Assembly (NCBI GenBank): GCA_963745975.1
Contig: CAVUZJ010000013.1
Location: 1-64,000 of the forward strand
DNA from: JAKAWQ01 sp963745975
Lineage (GTDB): Bacteria > Pseudomonadota > Alphaproteobacteria > Acetobacterales > Acetobacteraceae
Direction of reading: 5' to 3'
DNA: 64,000 nucleotides
Positions 18,035-26,348 of this stretch are shown piece by piece. The notes under the pieces were generated by a model. The model worked only from the letters and a program-made list of their open reading frames with translations, did no database searches and was not told the DNA's origin. Numbering within the stretch: the first letter of the stretch is position 1; each line of letters opens with the position of its first letter. A program made the translations under genes and the position numbers.

Positions 18035-18403
18035 GGACAACTTATATAAACTTCTTGGTTAGGCTGCCAACCATTGCCAGGATCGCCCGACATTCAGGCA
18101 TCAATGAGACCTGTGCGCGGATGGGCGTAGGCGGCGGACGGGATTTCTGATTCTCCATCGGCGTGGCAAAGCCCGGAGATCGCAACGGCGCATCGTCGGA
18201 TTGGCCGGGGCGAATGTCGGTTTGCGAAACCATCGCGATCGTCGTCATCGCTCGACGCGCTTTCCGGTCTGATCGATTGGCGCGGTCTCATGTCGCATCC
18301 GCCACAGAGCCAAGTGTGACCGGCAAGGGCGGGCGCAAGGGCGATTATCCGCCATTCCCGTTCTGTTCGCAACGCCGCAGGCGACCCCATCCCGCTCCAG
18401 GAG
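18035..18403. other. Gene-free gap at the right edge of the pigment cluster, with a candidate operon promoter
   Basis: No convincing gene is seen on either strand. On the minus strand TTGGCA (18065-18070) and TATAAG (18041-18046), 18 bp apart, could form the promoter of the pigment operon. The stretch next to the cluster is more AT-rich than its surroundings. The right-hand copy of the AhpD-like repeat begins at 18404. Confidence 0.4.
18041..18070 (-). promoter_or_regulatory. Candidate sigma-70 promoter of the aryl polyene operon
   Basis: Reading the minus strand, -35 TTGGCA, an 18-bp spacer and -10 TATAAG end about 7 nt before ATG 18034. All following genes are tightly spaced or overlapping, so one promoter could serve the operon down to the ketoreductase gene. 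Inferred from pattern only. Confidence 0.35.
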
Positions 18404-18419
18404 CCAGGAGGAAACCGGG

Positions 18420-18677
18420 ATGTACGACTTGAAGAACCTCGCCGCGCTCAAGACCATGGACAAAGCGGCCGAGAGGGGGATGAAGGCGTTCTGGACATTC
18501 GACAAGGCCGCCTTCACGCCTGGCGCGCTGGAGGCGAAGATCAAGCAGATGATGGCGCTCGCGGCAGCGATGCGCGCCGGGGCGGCGATCACGCTCGCGA
18601 CGCACATGTTCCGGACCGGCGGGCAGGGCTCGGCGGACTTTCGAGCATTACCTAAAAAATCGTCTATATTATTCTGA
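18420..18677 (+). pseudogene. Damaged second copy of the AhpD-like gene (active site deleted)
   Basis: Residues 1-44 closely match the intact gene at 3260 (MYDLKNLAALKTMDKAAERG and onward to MMALA). Then 35 codons (105 bp) are missing, including the whole CPYC...HT active site, and the match resumes at AAMRAGAAITLATHMFRTGG. The original TAG stop is now CAG, so the frame runs 15 codons further to TTC TGA (LPKKSSILF). The ribosome site (AGGAGG) and ATG are kept. It cannot be a working thiol enzyme. The 233-bp block 18404-18636 is a direct repeat of 3244-3581. Confidence 0.85.
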
Positions 18678-18712
18678 TATAGAAGTTCTTTTTTTGAAGA
18701 GGAGCGGAGTGC

Positions 18713-18741
18713 TTGACAGCGAAATTGAGTGAGAACAAAAT
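18713..18741 (+). promoter_or_regulatory. Promoter of the imuA-imuB-dnaE2 operon
   Basis: -35 TTGACA (18713-18718), a 17-bp spacer and -10 CAAAAT (18736-18741). The -10 lies inside the LexA box, which is the expected layout for SOS repression. Confidence 0.65.
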
Positions 18742-18747
18742 AAGAAC
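18733..18747 (+). promoter_or_regulatory. LexA box (alphaproteobacterial type)
   Basis: GAACAAAATAAGAAC is a direct repeat GAAC-N7-GAAC, the reverse complement of the GTTC-N7-GTTC SOS box of Alphaproteobacteria. It overlaps the -10 element and ends 14 bp before the imuA start. Confidence 0.85.
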
Positions 18748-18761
18748 AATGAGGCCGCTCC

Positions 18762-19553
18762 ATGATCTCCCCGCCAAGCCAGCCGCGCCCCTCGCTCGCC
18801 CCCATTCGCGCGCGCATCCGCCGGCTCGAGCGCGCGGAGCGGCTGGAGAGCCCCGCTTCGGAGCACAGCGCGCTGGCGTTCGGCGTGGCCGCGATCGATG
18901 CGCACTTGCCGGAAGGCGGGCTGGCGCTCGGGAGGCTGCACGAGATACTCGGATCCGGGGGACCCGGGATCGGGGCGGCGACCCTCTTCGCCGCCGGCCT
19001 GCTCGCGCGCCTGAAGGGGTCGGTACTCTGGTGTCATGGCGGGCAGGGCCTGTTTCCGGAGCTTTTTCCGCCGGGCCTGGCCGGCGTCGGGCTTTCCCCC
19101 GACCGGGTGATCCATGTCGCGGCCGGCGAGCAGAAGACCGTCCTGCTCGCCATGGAGGAGGGGCTCCGGACGCCGGGCCTCGCCGGCGTGGTGGGGGAAA
19201 TCTCCTCATTGCCGATGCTCGCCTCGCGCCGGCTTGCGCTCGCCGCCTTTGCCTCCGGGACGCTCGCGCTCGCGCTGCGCTGCCCAACGGGGAAGAAGCC
19301 GGAGGGGGAAGAGCGCGCGCCCACCGCCGCGGCGACGCGCTGGCGCGTCCGCCCGCTGCCTTCGACGCCGGCCGGCATGGGCCTCGGCCGCACGCTTGCC
19401 GCCCCCCAATGGCGGCTCGAGCTGCTGCGCTGCCGCGGCGCGGAGGCGGCTGCGTGGGTCGTGGCGGCGCCTGATGCGGCGGGTCGTCTCGATCTGGCTG
19501 CCGTGCTTCCCGACCGATCGGCTGCGCCGCTCCGAGAGGGCGCCCGCGCCTGA
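18762..19553 (+). CDS. imuA: ImuA, SOS mutagenesis accessory protein
   Basis: 263-aa RecA/SulA-related protein of the imuA-imuB-dnaE2 mutasome. FGVAAIDAHLPEGGLALGRLHEI (about residues 41-63) is the family signature. The nucleotide-binding loop region ILGSGGPGIGAATLF lacks the Walker Lys, consistent with a RecA-like partner rather than an active ATPase. It is preceded by a LexA box and its 3' end overlaps imuB by 80 bp. Confidence 0.88.
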   Translation: MISPPSQPRPSLAPIRARIRRLERAERLESPASEHSALAFGVAAIDAHLPEGGLALGRLHEILGSGGPGIGAATLFAAGLLARLKGSVLWCHGGQGLFPELFPPGLAGVGLSPDRVIHVAAGEQKTVLLAMEEGLRTPGLAGVVGEISSLPMLASRRLALAAFASGTLALALRCPTGKKPEGEERAPTAAATRWRVRPLPSTPAGMGLGRTLAAPQWRLELLRCRGAEAAAWVVAAPDAAGRLDLAAVLPDRSAAPLREGARA

Positions 19554-20991
19554 GGCTCCCTTCGTCACTGTCCGGCCGGAGGGCGGCCGGCGGGTGGTTG
19601 GGGCCGCCGACAGGGCGGCGCGCGAGCTCGGCGTGCGGCCCGGCATGGCGCTGGCGGAGGCGGAGGGTCTCGCCCCCGGCCTCGCGACCGCCGCCGCCGA
19701 TCCCGCGGCGGAAGAGGGGGCGCTGCGGCGGCTCGCCGCCTGGTGCCTCCGCTACGCCCCGCTCGCCGCGGCCGATCCGCCGGACGGGCTCTGGATCGAC
19801 GCAGCAGGGGCGGCGCATCTCTTCGGCGGCGAGGCGGCGATGCTCGCCGATCTCCGCGCCCGCCTCGCCCGCGCGGGTTTTTCCGCCCGCGCGGCGATCG
19901 CCGACACGCCGGGGGCGGCGCACGCGCTCGCCCGCTACGGCGAGGCGGAGACGATCCTCGTGCCGCCGGGCGGGCAGGAGGCGGCGCTCGCGAAGCTGCC
20001 GCCGGCCGCGCTCCGCCTGAGCGAAGGGGATGCTTCGCTGCTGGCGCGCCTCGGCATCACGCGCATCGCTTCGCTGGCCGCCCTCCCGCGCGGCCCGCTC
20101 GCCCGCCGCTTCGGCGCTTCGGTGCTCCACCGCCTCGAGCAGGCGCTCGGCCGCATCGCCGAGCCGATCACGCCCATGACCCCGCCCGCCATGCCGGAAG
20201 TGCGGCTCGCCTTCGCCGAACCGATCACAACGCCCGAGGCGCTCTCCCATGCGATCGCCCGGCTCGCGGAAGGGCTCTGCCGGCAGCTCGAGCAATCGGG
20301 AAAAGGCGCGCGCCGGCTCGAGCTTTTCTTCGCGCGCATCGACGGGGCGGTCGCTGCGGTGCGTATCGGCACCGCGCGGCCCGTGCGCGACGCGCTTCAT
20401 CTCGCGCGGCTGCTCGCGGAGCGGCTGGAGGAGGTCGATCCGGGCCTCGGCGTCGAGGCGATGCGGCTTCGGGTGCCGCTCGCCGAACCGCTCGGGCCCA
20501 GGCAGACGGCGGCCGCTTTTCCCGGCAAGGCGAGCGGGGAGGCGGATCTTTCGCCGCTCGTCGACCGGCTGGCGAACCGCCTCGGCGTGGGGCGGCTCTA
20601 CCAGGCCGCGCCAGTCGAGAGCGACGTGCCCGAGCGCTCGGTCCGCCGCGTTGCCCCGCTCGCCCCGCCGAGCGGGAAAACCTGGCCGCCGCTCCTGCCG
20701 CGGCCGGCGCGGCTGCTCAGCCGCCCCGAGCCGGTCAGCACTGTGGCCCTTCTCCCCGACCATCCGCCCGCGCAGTTCGTCTGGCGCGGCCGGCGCCATC
20801 GCCTTGCCGCCGGCGACGGACCCGAGCGCGTGTTCGGCGAATGGTGGCGGAGCGATGCCGAAACCTTCGCGGTGCGCGACTATTTCCGCGTCGAGGACGA
20901 GAACGGCAGCCGCTACTGGTTGTTCCGCCGCGGCGACGGCGCTGATCCCGCGACCGGTGATGGTAGCTGGTTCCTGCACGGTTTCTTTTGA
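19474..20991 (+). CDS. imuB: ImuB, inactive Y-family DNA polymerase-like protein
   Basis: 505-aa adaptor that links ImuA and DnaE2 to the replication clamp in error-prone lesion bypass. The N-terminus RRVVSIWLPCFPTDRL replaces the catalytic Asp region of true Y-family polymerases. LWIDAAGAAHLFGGE matches the second palm motif in degenerate form, and a thumb/little-finger part follows. ATG 19474 gives the family N-terminus inside the imuA 3' end; the frame open from 19114 is not needed. Confidence 0.88.
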   Translation: MRRVVSIWLPCFPTDRLRRSERAPAPEAPFVTVRPEGGRRVVGAADRAARELGVRPGMALAEAEGLAPGLATAAADPAAEEGALRRLAAWCLRYAPLAAADPPDGLWIDAAGAAHLFGGEAAMLADLRARLARAGFSARAAIADTPGAAHALARYGEAETILVPPGGQEAALAKLPPAALRLSEGDASLLARLGITRIASLAALPRGPLARRFGASVLHRLEQALGRIAEPITPMTPPAMPEVRLAFAEPITTPEALSHAIARLAEGLCRQLEQSGKGARRLELFFARIDGAVAAVRIGTARPVRDALHLARLLAERLEEVDPGLGVEAMRLRVPLAEPLGPRQTAAAFPGKASGEADLSPLVDRLANRLGVGRLYQAAPVESDVPERSVRRVAPLAPPSGKTWPPLLPRPARLLSRPEPVSTVALLPDHPPAQFVWRGRRHRLAAGDGPERVFGEWWRSDAETFAVRDYFRVEDENGSRYWLFRRGDGADPATGDGSWFLHGFF

Positions 20992-21002
20992 GATCCCCTG
21001 CC

Positions 21003-21257
21003 ATGCCCCAGGAAGCCTTGCCCGAAACGCTGTCTCCCGCGACGCCCGAGGAGATCCGGGAATCGCTCTCCTTCGCGCTTCGCTACGAAGGCCGCCGGCG
21101 CGTCCATCACGCCGACGAGGTGATGGCGCGCATCACTGCCGAACGCTTGCTCGCGCACCTGGCACGCTCGGGCTACGTGGTGATGAAGCGCCCGGCGGCG
21201 CCGTCGCCCGCCACGCGGTGCTTTCCCGGGAGCGGTGCCGACGAAGTGGGCCCGTGA
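21003..21257 (+). CDS. Small 84-aa protein inserted between imuB and dnaE2
   Basis: The core SLSFALRYEGRRRVHHADEV plus ARITAERLLAHLARSGYVVMKRP looks like a real, mostly helical, basic domain rather than noise. Related small proteins of unknown function occur in Rhodospirillales as far as I recall. The ATG lies 11 nt after the imuB stop, and its TGA overlaps the dnaE2 ATG by one base, so it is translationally coupled within the SOS operon. A role in the mutasome is inferred from position only. Confidence 0.6.
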   Translation: MPQEALPETLSPATPEEIRESLSFALRYEGRRRVHHADEVMARITAERLLAHLARSGYVVMKRPAAPSPATRCFPGSGADEVGP

Positions 21258-24200
21258 TGCCCGGCTGCGCCGCGCTTCAGGTCACCACCAACTACAGCTT
21301 CCTGCGCGGCGCCTCGTATCCGGAGGAGCTTTTTTCCGAGGCCGCCCGGCTCGGGATTCCCGCACTCGGCATCACCGACCGCGCGACGCTCGCCGGCATG
21401 GTGCGCGCGCACCAGGCGGCCGCGGCCACGGGGGTTCGCCTCGTCGTCGGCTGCCGCCTCGACCTCGAGGACGGAGCGGAGAAAAAGACCGTCCTCGTCT
21501 ATCCGACCGACCGCGCCTCCTATGCGCGGCTCTGCCGGCTGCTCACGCTCGGCAAGAGCCGGGCAGGGAAGGGCGCCTGCCTTCTCTCCTGGGACGATTT
21601 TGCCCAGTCCGGCGAGGGGCTGCTCGTCGTCCTCGTTCCGGATGAGCCCGGCGCGGCGCTCGCCCGCGCGCTCGCCCGCCTCGCTGCCGATTTTCCCGCC
21701 CGCGCCTATCTCGCGCTCACGCTCCGCCGCCGGCCGAACGATGCTGCGCGCCTTGCCCGCCTCGCCGAAGCGGCGCGGCGGGCGCGGATTCCTTCACTCG
21801 CCACCAACGATGTTCTCTACCACGCGCCGGAGCGGCGGATCCTGCAGGACGTGCTCACCGCGATCCGCGAGAAATGCACGATCGACGCGGCGGGATTCCG
21901 CCGCGAGCGGTTCGCCGAGCGCCACCTCCAACCGCCGGCCGAGATGGCGCGGCTCTTCTCCCGCCATCCGGAGGCGATCGCCCATACGACGGAGATCCTC
22001 GAGCGCTGCCGCTTCTCGCTCGCCGAGCTTCGCTACCAGTACCCGAACGAGGTTTCCGATCCCGGCCGCACGCCACAGGAGGCGCTCGAGCGCCTCGTCG
22101 CGGAGCACGCGCGGCTGCGCTACCCCGCTTCCGTGCCCGAGGACGTCTCGCGCCAGCTCCGCCACGAGCTCTCGCTGATCGCCGAGCTCGGCTACGCGCC
22201 CTACTTCCTCACCGTCCACAACATCGTCCGCCACGCCAGGGCGCGCGGCATCCTCTGTCAGGGGCGCGGCTCGGCGGCGAATTCGACCGTCTGCTACGTG
22301 CTCGGCATCACCAGCATCGATCCCGCCCGCTCGGGCCTCCTCTTCGAGCGCTTCGTCTCCGCTGCGCGCAAGGAGCCGCCCGACATCGATGTCGATTTCG
22401 AGCACGAGCGGCGCGAGGAGGTGATCCAGTTCGTGTTCGACACCTATGGTCGCGACCGCGCCGCCATCACCGCCATCGTCATCCGCTACCGGCCGCGGAG
22501 CGCGCTCCGCGATGTCGGCAAGGCGATGGGGCTCGGCGAGGATCGGATCGCTGCCCTGGCCGGGGAGATCTGGGGCTCCGGCGAGGGGGAGCTGGCCGCG
22601 GCGCCGGCGGCCGCCGACCGCCGGGTTCGCCTCACGCTCGATCTCGCCCGCGCGCTGATCGGCTTTCCCCGCCATCTCTCGCAGCATCCCGGCGGCTTCG
22701 TCCTGACCGAGGATCGCCTCGACGATCTCGTGCCGATCGAGCCCGCCGCCATGGCCGAGCGGCAGGTGATCGAGTGGGACAAGGACGATATCGACGCGCT
22801 CAACTTCATGAAGGTCGATGTGCTCGGCCTCGGCATGCTGGGGTGCCTCCGCCGCGGCTTCGAGCTGCTTGCCCGGCATCGCGGCCTTGCGCTCGATATC
22901 GCAAGCATCCCTGCCGAGGATCCTGCCACCTACGCGATGATCCGCAAGGCGGACACGCTCGGCGTCTTCCAGATCGAGAGCCGCGCACAGATGGCCATGC
23001 TGCCGCGGCTCGCGCCCTGCACCTTCTACGATCTCGTGATCGAGGTGGCGATCGTTCGCCCCGGCCCGATCCAGGGCGACATGGTGCATCCCTATCTGCG
23101 CCGCCGGCAGGGGCTCGAGCCGGTCGAATTCCCGACGCCAGAACTGAAATCCGTGCTCGGCCGCACGCTCGGCGTGCCGCTGTTCCAGGAGCAGGCGATG
23201 CGCGTCGCGATCGTCGCCGCCGGCTTCACGCCGACGGAGGCGGACGCGCTCCGCCGCGCGATGGCGACCTTCCGCTTCACCGGGAAGGTCTCGAACTTCC
23301 GGGAGAAGCTCATCGCCGGCATGATGGGCAACGGCTACACGCGGGACTTCGCCGAGCGCACCTTCCACCAGCTCGAGGGGTTCGGCTCCTACGGATTTCC
23401 GGAGAGCCACGCTGCCTCCTTCGCACTGCTGGCCTATGCGAGCAGCTGGCTCAAATGCCACCACCCGGACGTCTTCTGCGCCGCCCTTCTCAACAGCCAG
23501 CCGATGGGCTTCTACGCGCCCGCGCAGATCGTGCGCGACGCGCGCGCGCACGGGATCGAGGTCCGGCCGGTCTCCGTCAATTCCTCCCACTTCGATTGCA
23601 CGCTCGAATCGAGCGGCGGGCGCTATTTCGCCGTCCGGCTCGGCTTTCGGATGGTGAAGGGATTTTCCGCCCTCGACGCCGCGCGCCTGATCGAAGTGCG
23701 CGGAAAGAAACCCTTTGCCGGCGTGGCGGAGTGCCACGACCGCACCCTCATCCCTCCCGCCATCATCGAGCATCTCGCCGACGCGGACGGCTTTGGCGAT
23801 CTCGGCCTCGATCGCCGCCAGGCGCTCTGGGCGGTGCGCGCGCTCGCCGCCTCGCCTCTGCCGCTCTTCGCGATCGCCGGCGGCGAAAGCATGCCCGAGC
23901 CCGCACCCATGCTCGCCCCGATGCGCGAGAGCACGGAAGTGGCGGAGGACTACCGCACGATGGGCCTCAGCCTGCGCCGCCATCCGCTCTTCTTCCTCCG
24001 CCGCGCACTCGCGGCCGAGGGTGCCGTGCCGTGCGCGGACCTCGCCGCGAGCCGCGAAGGAAGGCGCCTCACGGTGGCCGGCCTCGTCCTCCTCCGCCAG
24101 CAGCCCGGCAGCGCCTCGGGCGTCATCTTCATGACGATCGAGGACGAGACGGGAGAGGCCAATCTCGTTGTCTGGCCCGATGTCTTCGCCCGCCAGCGCC

Positions 24201-24358
24201 GGATCGTGCTCGCCGCCTCGCTGCTCGCCTGCACCGGCCGGGTGCAGCGGGAGAAGAGCGTGATCCACGTTATCGCCGACCGGCTCGCCGATTTTTCATC
24301 GCTGCTCGCCCGTATCGGAAACGAATCATTGAAAATCCCGGCGCGCAGCTTCCGCTGA
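21257..24358 (+). CDS. dnaE2: Error-prone DNA polymerase DnaE2 (ImuC)
   Basis: 1033-aa C-family polymerase for SOS translesion synthesis. The N-terminal PHP domain starts QVTTNYSFLRGASYPEEL. The palm holds ILCQGRGSAANSTVCY and the catalytic acidic motif PPDIDVDFEHERREEV. The rest includes FMKVDVLGLGML and the typical PESHAASFALLAYASSW, and it ends with an OB-fold. The length agrees with DnaE2 and is shorter than DnaE1. It is the last gene of the operon, followed by a hairpin array. Confidence 0.93.
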   Translation: MPGCAALQVTTNYSFLRGASYPEELFSEAARLGIPALGITDRATLAGMVRAHQAAAATGVRLVVGCRLDLEDGAEKKTVLVYPTDRASYARLCRLLTLGKSRAGKGACLLSWDDFAQSGEGLLVVLVPDEPGAALARALARLAADFPARAYLALTLRRRPNDAARLARLAEAARRARIPSLATNDVLYHAPERRILQDVLTAIREKCTIDAAGFRRERFAERHLQPPAEMARLFSRHPEAIAHTTEILERCRFSLAELRYQYPNEVSDPGRTPQEALERLVAEHARLRYPASVPEDVSRQLRHELSLIAELGYAPYFLTVHNIVRHARARGILCQGRGSAANSTVCYVLGITSIDPARSGLLFERFVSAARKEPPDIDVDFEHERREEVIQFVFDTYGRDRAAITAIVIRYRPRSALRDVGKAMGLGEDRIAALAGEIWGSGEGELAAAPAAADRRVRLTLDLARALIGFPRHLSQHPGGFVLTEDRLDDLVPIEPAAMAERQVIEWDKDDIDALNFMKVDVLGLGMLGCLRRGFELLARHRGLALDIASIPAEDPATYAMIRKADTLGVFQIESRAQMAMLPRLAPCTFYDLVIEVAIVRPGPIQGDMVHPYLRRRQGLEPVEFPTPELKSVLGRTLGVPLFQEQAMRVAIVAAGFTPTEADALRRAMATFRFTGKVSNFREKLIAGMMGNGYTRDFAERTFHQLEGFGSYGFPESHAASFALLAYASSWLKCHHPDVFCAALLNSQPMGFYAPAQIVRDARAHGIEVRPVSVNSSHFDCTLESSGGRYFAVRLGFRMVKGFSALDAARLIEVRGKKPFAGVAECHDRTLIPPAIIEHLADADGFGDLGLDRRQALWAVRALAASPLPLFAIAGGESMPEPAPMLAPMRESTEVAEDYRTMGLSLRRHPLFFLRRALAAEGAVPCADLAASREGRRLTVAGLVLLRQQPGSASGVIFMTIEDETGEANLVVWPDVFARQRRIVLAASLLACTGRVQREKSVIHVIADRLADFSSLLARIGNESLKIPARSFR

Positions 24359-24362
24359 CCAG

Positions 24363-24544
24363 CCAGGGGGCTTTGCCCCCTGGGCCCCCACCGAGGGGCT
24401 CTGCCCCTCGGACTCCCCGGCAAAGGCGGAGCCTTTGCAATCCATTCCTTAAAAAGTTCGGGGGTCTGGGGCCTCAAGGCCCCAGCGGGGATGGGGACCC
24501 GGCAAGGGGCAGAGCCCCTTGCCGGGTCCAGGGCGGAGCCCTGG
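24363..24544. repeat. Array of six short GC-rich inverted repeats
   Basis: Perfect hairpins lie at 24363-24383, 24392-24410, 24420-24438, 24466-24485, 24496-24528 (15-bp arms) and 24528-24544. Loops are 3-5 nt, mostly CTTTG, CTCTG, AGA or GGA. The array separates the convergent dnaE2 and SDR genes, so it may end transcription both ways. The 29-bp block 24419-24447 recurs exactly at 48840-48868. Confidence 0.8.
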
Positions 24545-24562
24545 CCTGGCTTCGTCTTTCTC

Positions 24563-25312
24563 TTAGCCGCGGCCGACGAACGGCATCTTGGTCGCCATCA
24601 CGGTGACGAACTGCACGTTCGCCTCCGCCGGCAGGCCGGCCATGAAGAGCACTGTCTTCGCCACGTTCTCGACATCCATCAGCGGCTCCGGCCGCACGCT
24701 GCCGTCGGCCTGCGGCACGCCCTGAGCCATGCGCGCGGCGAGCGGCGTCAGGGCATTGCCGATATCGATCTGTCCGCAGGCGATATCGTATTTCCGCCCG
24801 TCCAGGCTGATCGACTTGGTGAGCCCGGTGATCGCGTGCTTGGTCGAGGTGTAGGGCGCGGAGTTCGGGCGCGGCGCGTGCGCGGAGATCGAGCCGTTGT
24901 TGATGATGCGCCCGCCCATCGGGTCCTGCGCCTTCATCATCCGGAAGGCGGCCTGGGCGCAGAGGAAGGAGCCGGTGAGGTTGGTCGCGACGACGCGGGA
25001 CCATTGCTCGAAGCTGAGGTCGTCGAAGCCGATCGGCGGGGTGCCGCTGCCGGCATTGTTGAAGAGAAGATCGATCCGGCCGAATGTTTCCCGCACGGCC
25101 GCGAAAAGCGCATCGACCGAGGCAGGGTCTGTGACGTCGGTCGGAACCGCGAGCACCTTGGCGCCGGGGCCGGCGAGCGCCGCCGTCTCGGCGAGCGCGT
25201 CCTTGCGCCGCCCGGCGAGCGCCGTCGCGTAGCCTTCGTGCGCCAGCGCCACCGCCACGGCCCGGCCGATGCCGCTGCCCGCACCCGTCACCACCGCAAC
25301 CTTTTCGGCCAT
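24563..25312 (-). CDS. Short-chain dehydrogenase/reductase
   Basis: 249-aa NAD(P)-dependent oxidoreductase. It has TGAGSGIGRAVA for cofactor binding, NNAG at about residue 85, NNGSIS with the catalytic Ser, and YTSTKHAITG with the Tyr/Lys pair. ATG 25312 is preferred because GGAGGGAAG lies just before it. It is divergent from the 3-hydroxyisobutyrate dehydrogenase-like gene. The substrate is unknown. Confidence 0.88.
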   Translation of the reverse strand: MAEKVAVVTGAGSGIGRAVAVALAHEGYATALAGRRKDALAETAALAGPGAKVLAVPTDVTDPASVDALFAAVRETFGRIDLLFNNAGSGTPPIGFDDLSFEQWSRVVATNLTGSFLCAQAAFRMMKAQDPMGGRIINNGSISAHAPRPNSAPYTSTKHAITGLTKSISLDGRKYDIACGQIDIGNALTPLAARMAQGVPQADGSVRPEPLMDVENVAKTVLFMAGLPAEANVQFVTVMATKMPFVGRG

Positions 25313-25406
25313 GGACTTCCCTCCGCTCTCGATCGCGGGCACGCTAACCGATGCGCTTCGGCCCGGCTACCCGGGCAGACGCGCATCAATCGTGGGGAGG
25401 AGACGC

Positions 25407-26333
25407 ATGCGCATCGGCTTCATCGGGCTCGGCACCATGGGCAAGCACATGGCGGCCAATCTGCAGCGGGCGGGACACCTCCTTGCGGTGCATGACGTCC
25501 GCCGCGAGGCGGCTGAGGCGCCGCTCGCCGCCGGCGCCACCTGGGCCGCGACGCCGCGCGAGGCCGCGACGGGGGCGGAGGTGGTGTTCACCTCGCTTCC
25601 CGGCCCGCCCGAGGTCGAGGCGGTGGCGCTCGGCGCGGACGGCATCATCGCCGGGCTGGCGCCAGGCGCCGCTTATTTCGATTTATCAACGATCTCGCCT
25701 TCGCTCGTGCGCAAGCTCCATGCCGCCTTCGCCGAGCGCGGGCTGGCGATGCTCGACAGCCCGGTGAGCGGCGGCCCGGGCGGGGCGGAGTCGCGGAAAA
25801 TGGCAATCTGGGTCGGCGGCTCGGAGGACGTGTTCGCCCGCTTCAAGCCGGTGCTCGACGCGATGGGCGACCAGGCGCGCTATATCGGCCCGATCGGCTC
25901 GGCGAGTGTCGCCAAGCTCGTGCACAATTGCGCCAATTACGGCGTGCTCGCGGTGCTCGCCGAGGTCTTCACCTTGGGCGTCAAGGCGGGCGTAGAGCCG
26001 CTCGCGCTCTGGCAGGCGGTGCGGCAGGGCGTGCTCGGCCGGCGCCGCACGCTCGACGGCCTGATCGACCAGTTCCTGCCCAACCGCTACGACCCGGCCG
26101 CCTTCGCGCTCCGCCTCGCGCACAAGGACGTGGCGCTGGCGACCGCGCTCGGGCGCGAGCTCGGCGTGCCGATGCGGCTTTCCAACCTCACCCTCGAGGA
26201 GATGACGGAGGCGATGAACCGCGGCTGGGCGGCGCGCGATTCGCGCGTTTCGATGGTGCTCCAGGAGGAGCGCGCGGGGGTTGCGATCGAGGTCGATCCC
26301 GAGGCGATCAGGAAGGCCGTCGCGGCGGCGTAG
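25407..26333 (+). CDS. 3-hydroxyisobutyrate dehydrogenase-like NAD(P)-dependent oxidoreductase
   Basis: 308-aa beta-hydroxyacid dehydrogenase. The N-terminus MRIGFIGLGTMGKHMAANL is the NAD(P)-binding signature. FDLSTISPSLVRKL and DSPVSGGPGGAE are the substrate-binding motifs, and AKLVHNCANYG holds the catalytic Lys (SVAKLVHN). GGGGAGGA precedes the ATG. It may act on branched-chain or short hydroxyacids, in keeping with the branched-chain-type transporter downstream. Confidence 0.88.
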   Translation: MRIGFIGLGTMGKHMAANLQRAGHLLAVHDVRREAAEAPLAAGATWAATPREAATGAEVVFTSLPGPPEVEAVALGADGIIAGLAPGAAYFDLSTISPSLVRKLHAAFAERGLAMLDSPVSGGPGGAESRKMAIWVGGSEDVFARFKPVLDAMGDQARYIGPIGSASVAKLVHNCANYGVLAVLAEVFTLGVKAGVEPLALWQAVRQGVLGRRRTLDGLIDQFLPNRYDPAAFALRLAHKDVALATALGRELGVPMRLSNLTLEEMTEAMNRGWAARDSRVSMVLQEERAGVAIEVDPEAIRKAVAAA

Positions 26334-26348
26334 GGCCGGGCGCGCTCA

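Noticed and set aside
18042..18248. Minus-strand 68-codon open frame upstream of the secreted protein
   Set aside because: No ribosome site, no domain, and it covers the likely promoter of the pigment operon.
24363..24544. CRISPR array
   Set aside because: The repeats are internal hairpins of differing sequence and spacing, not identical direct repeats with unique spacers.
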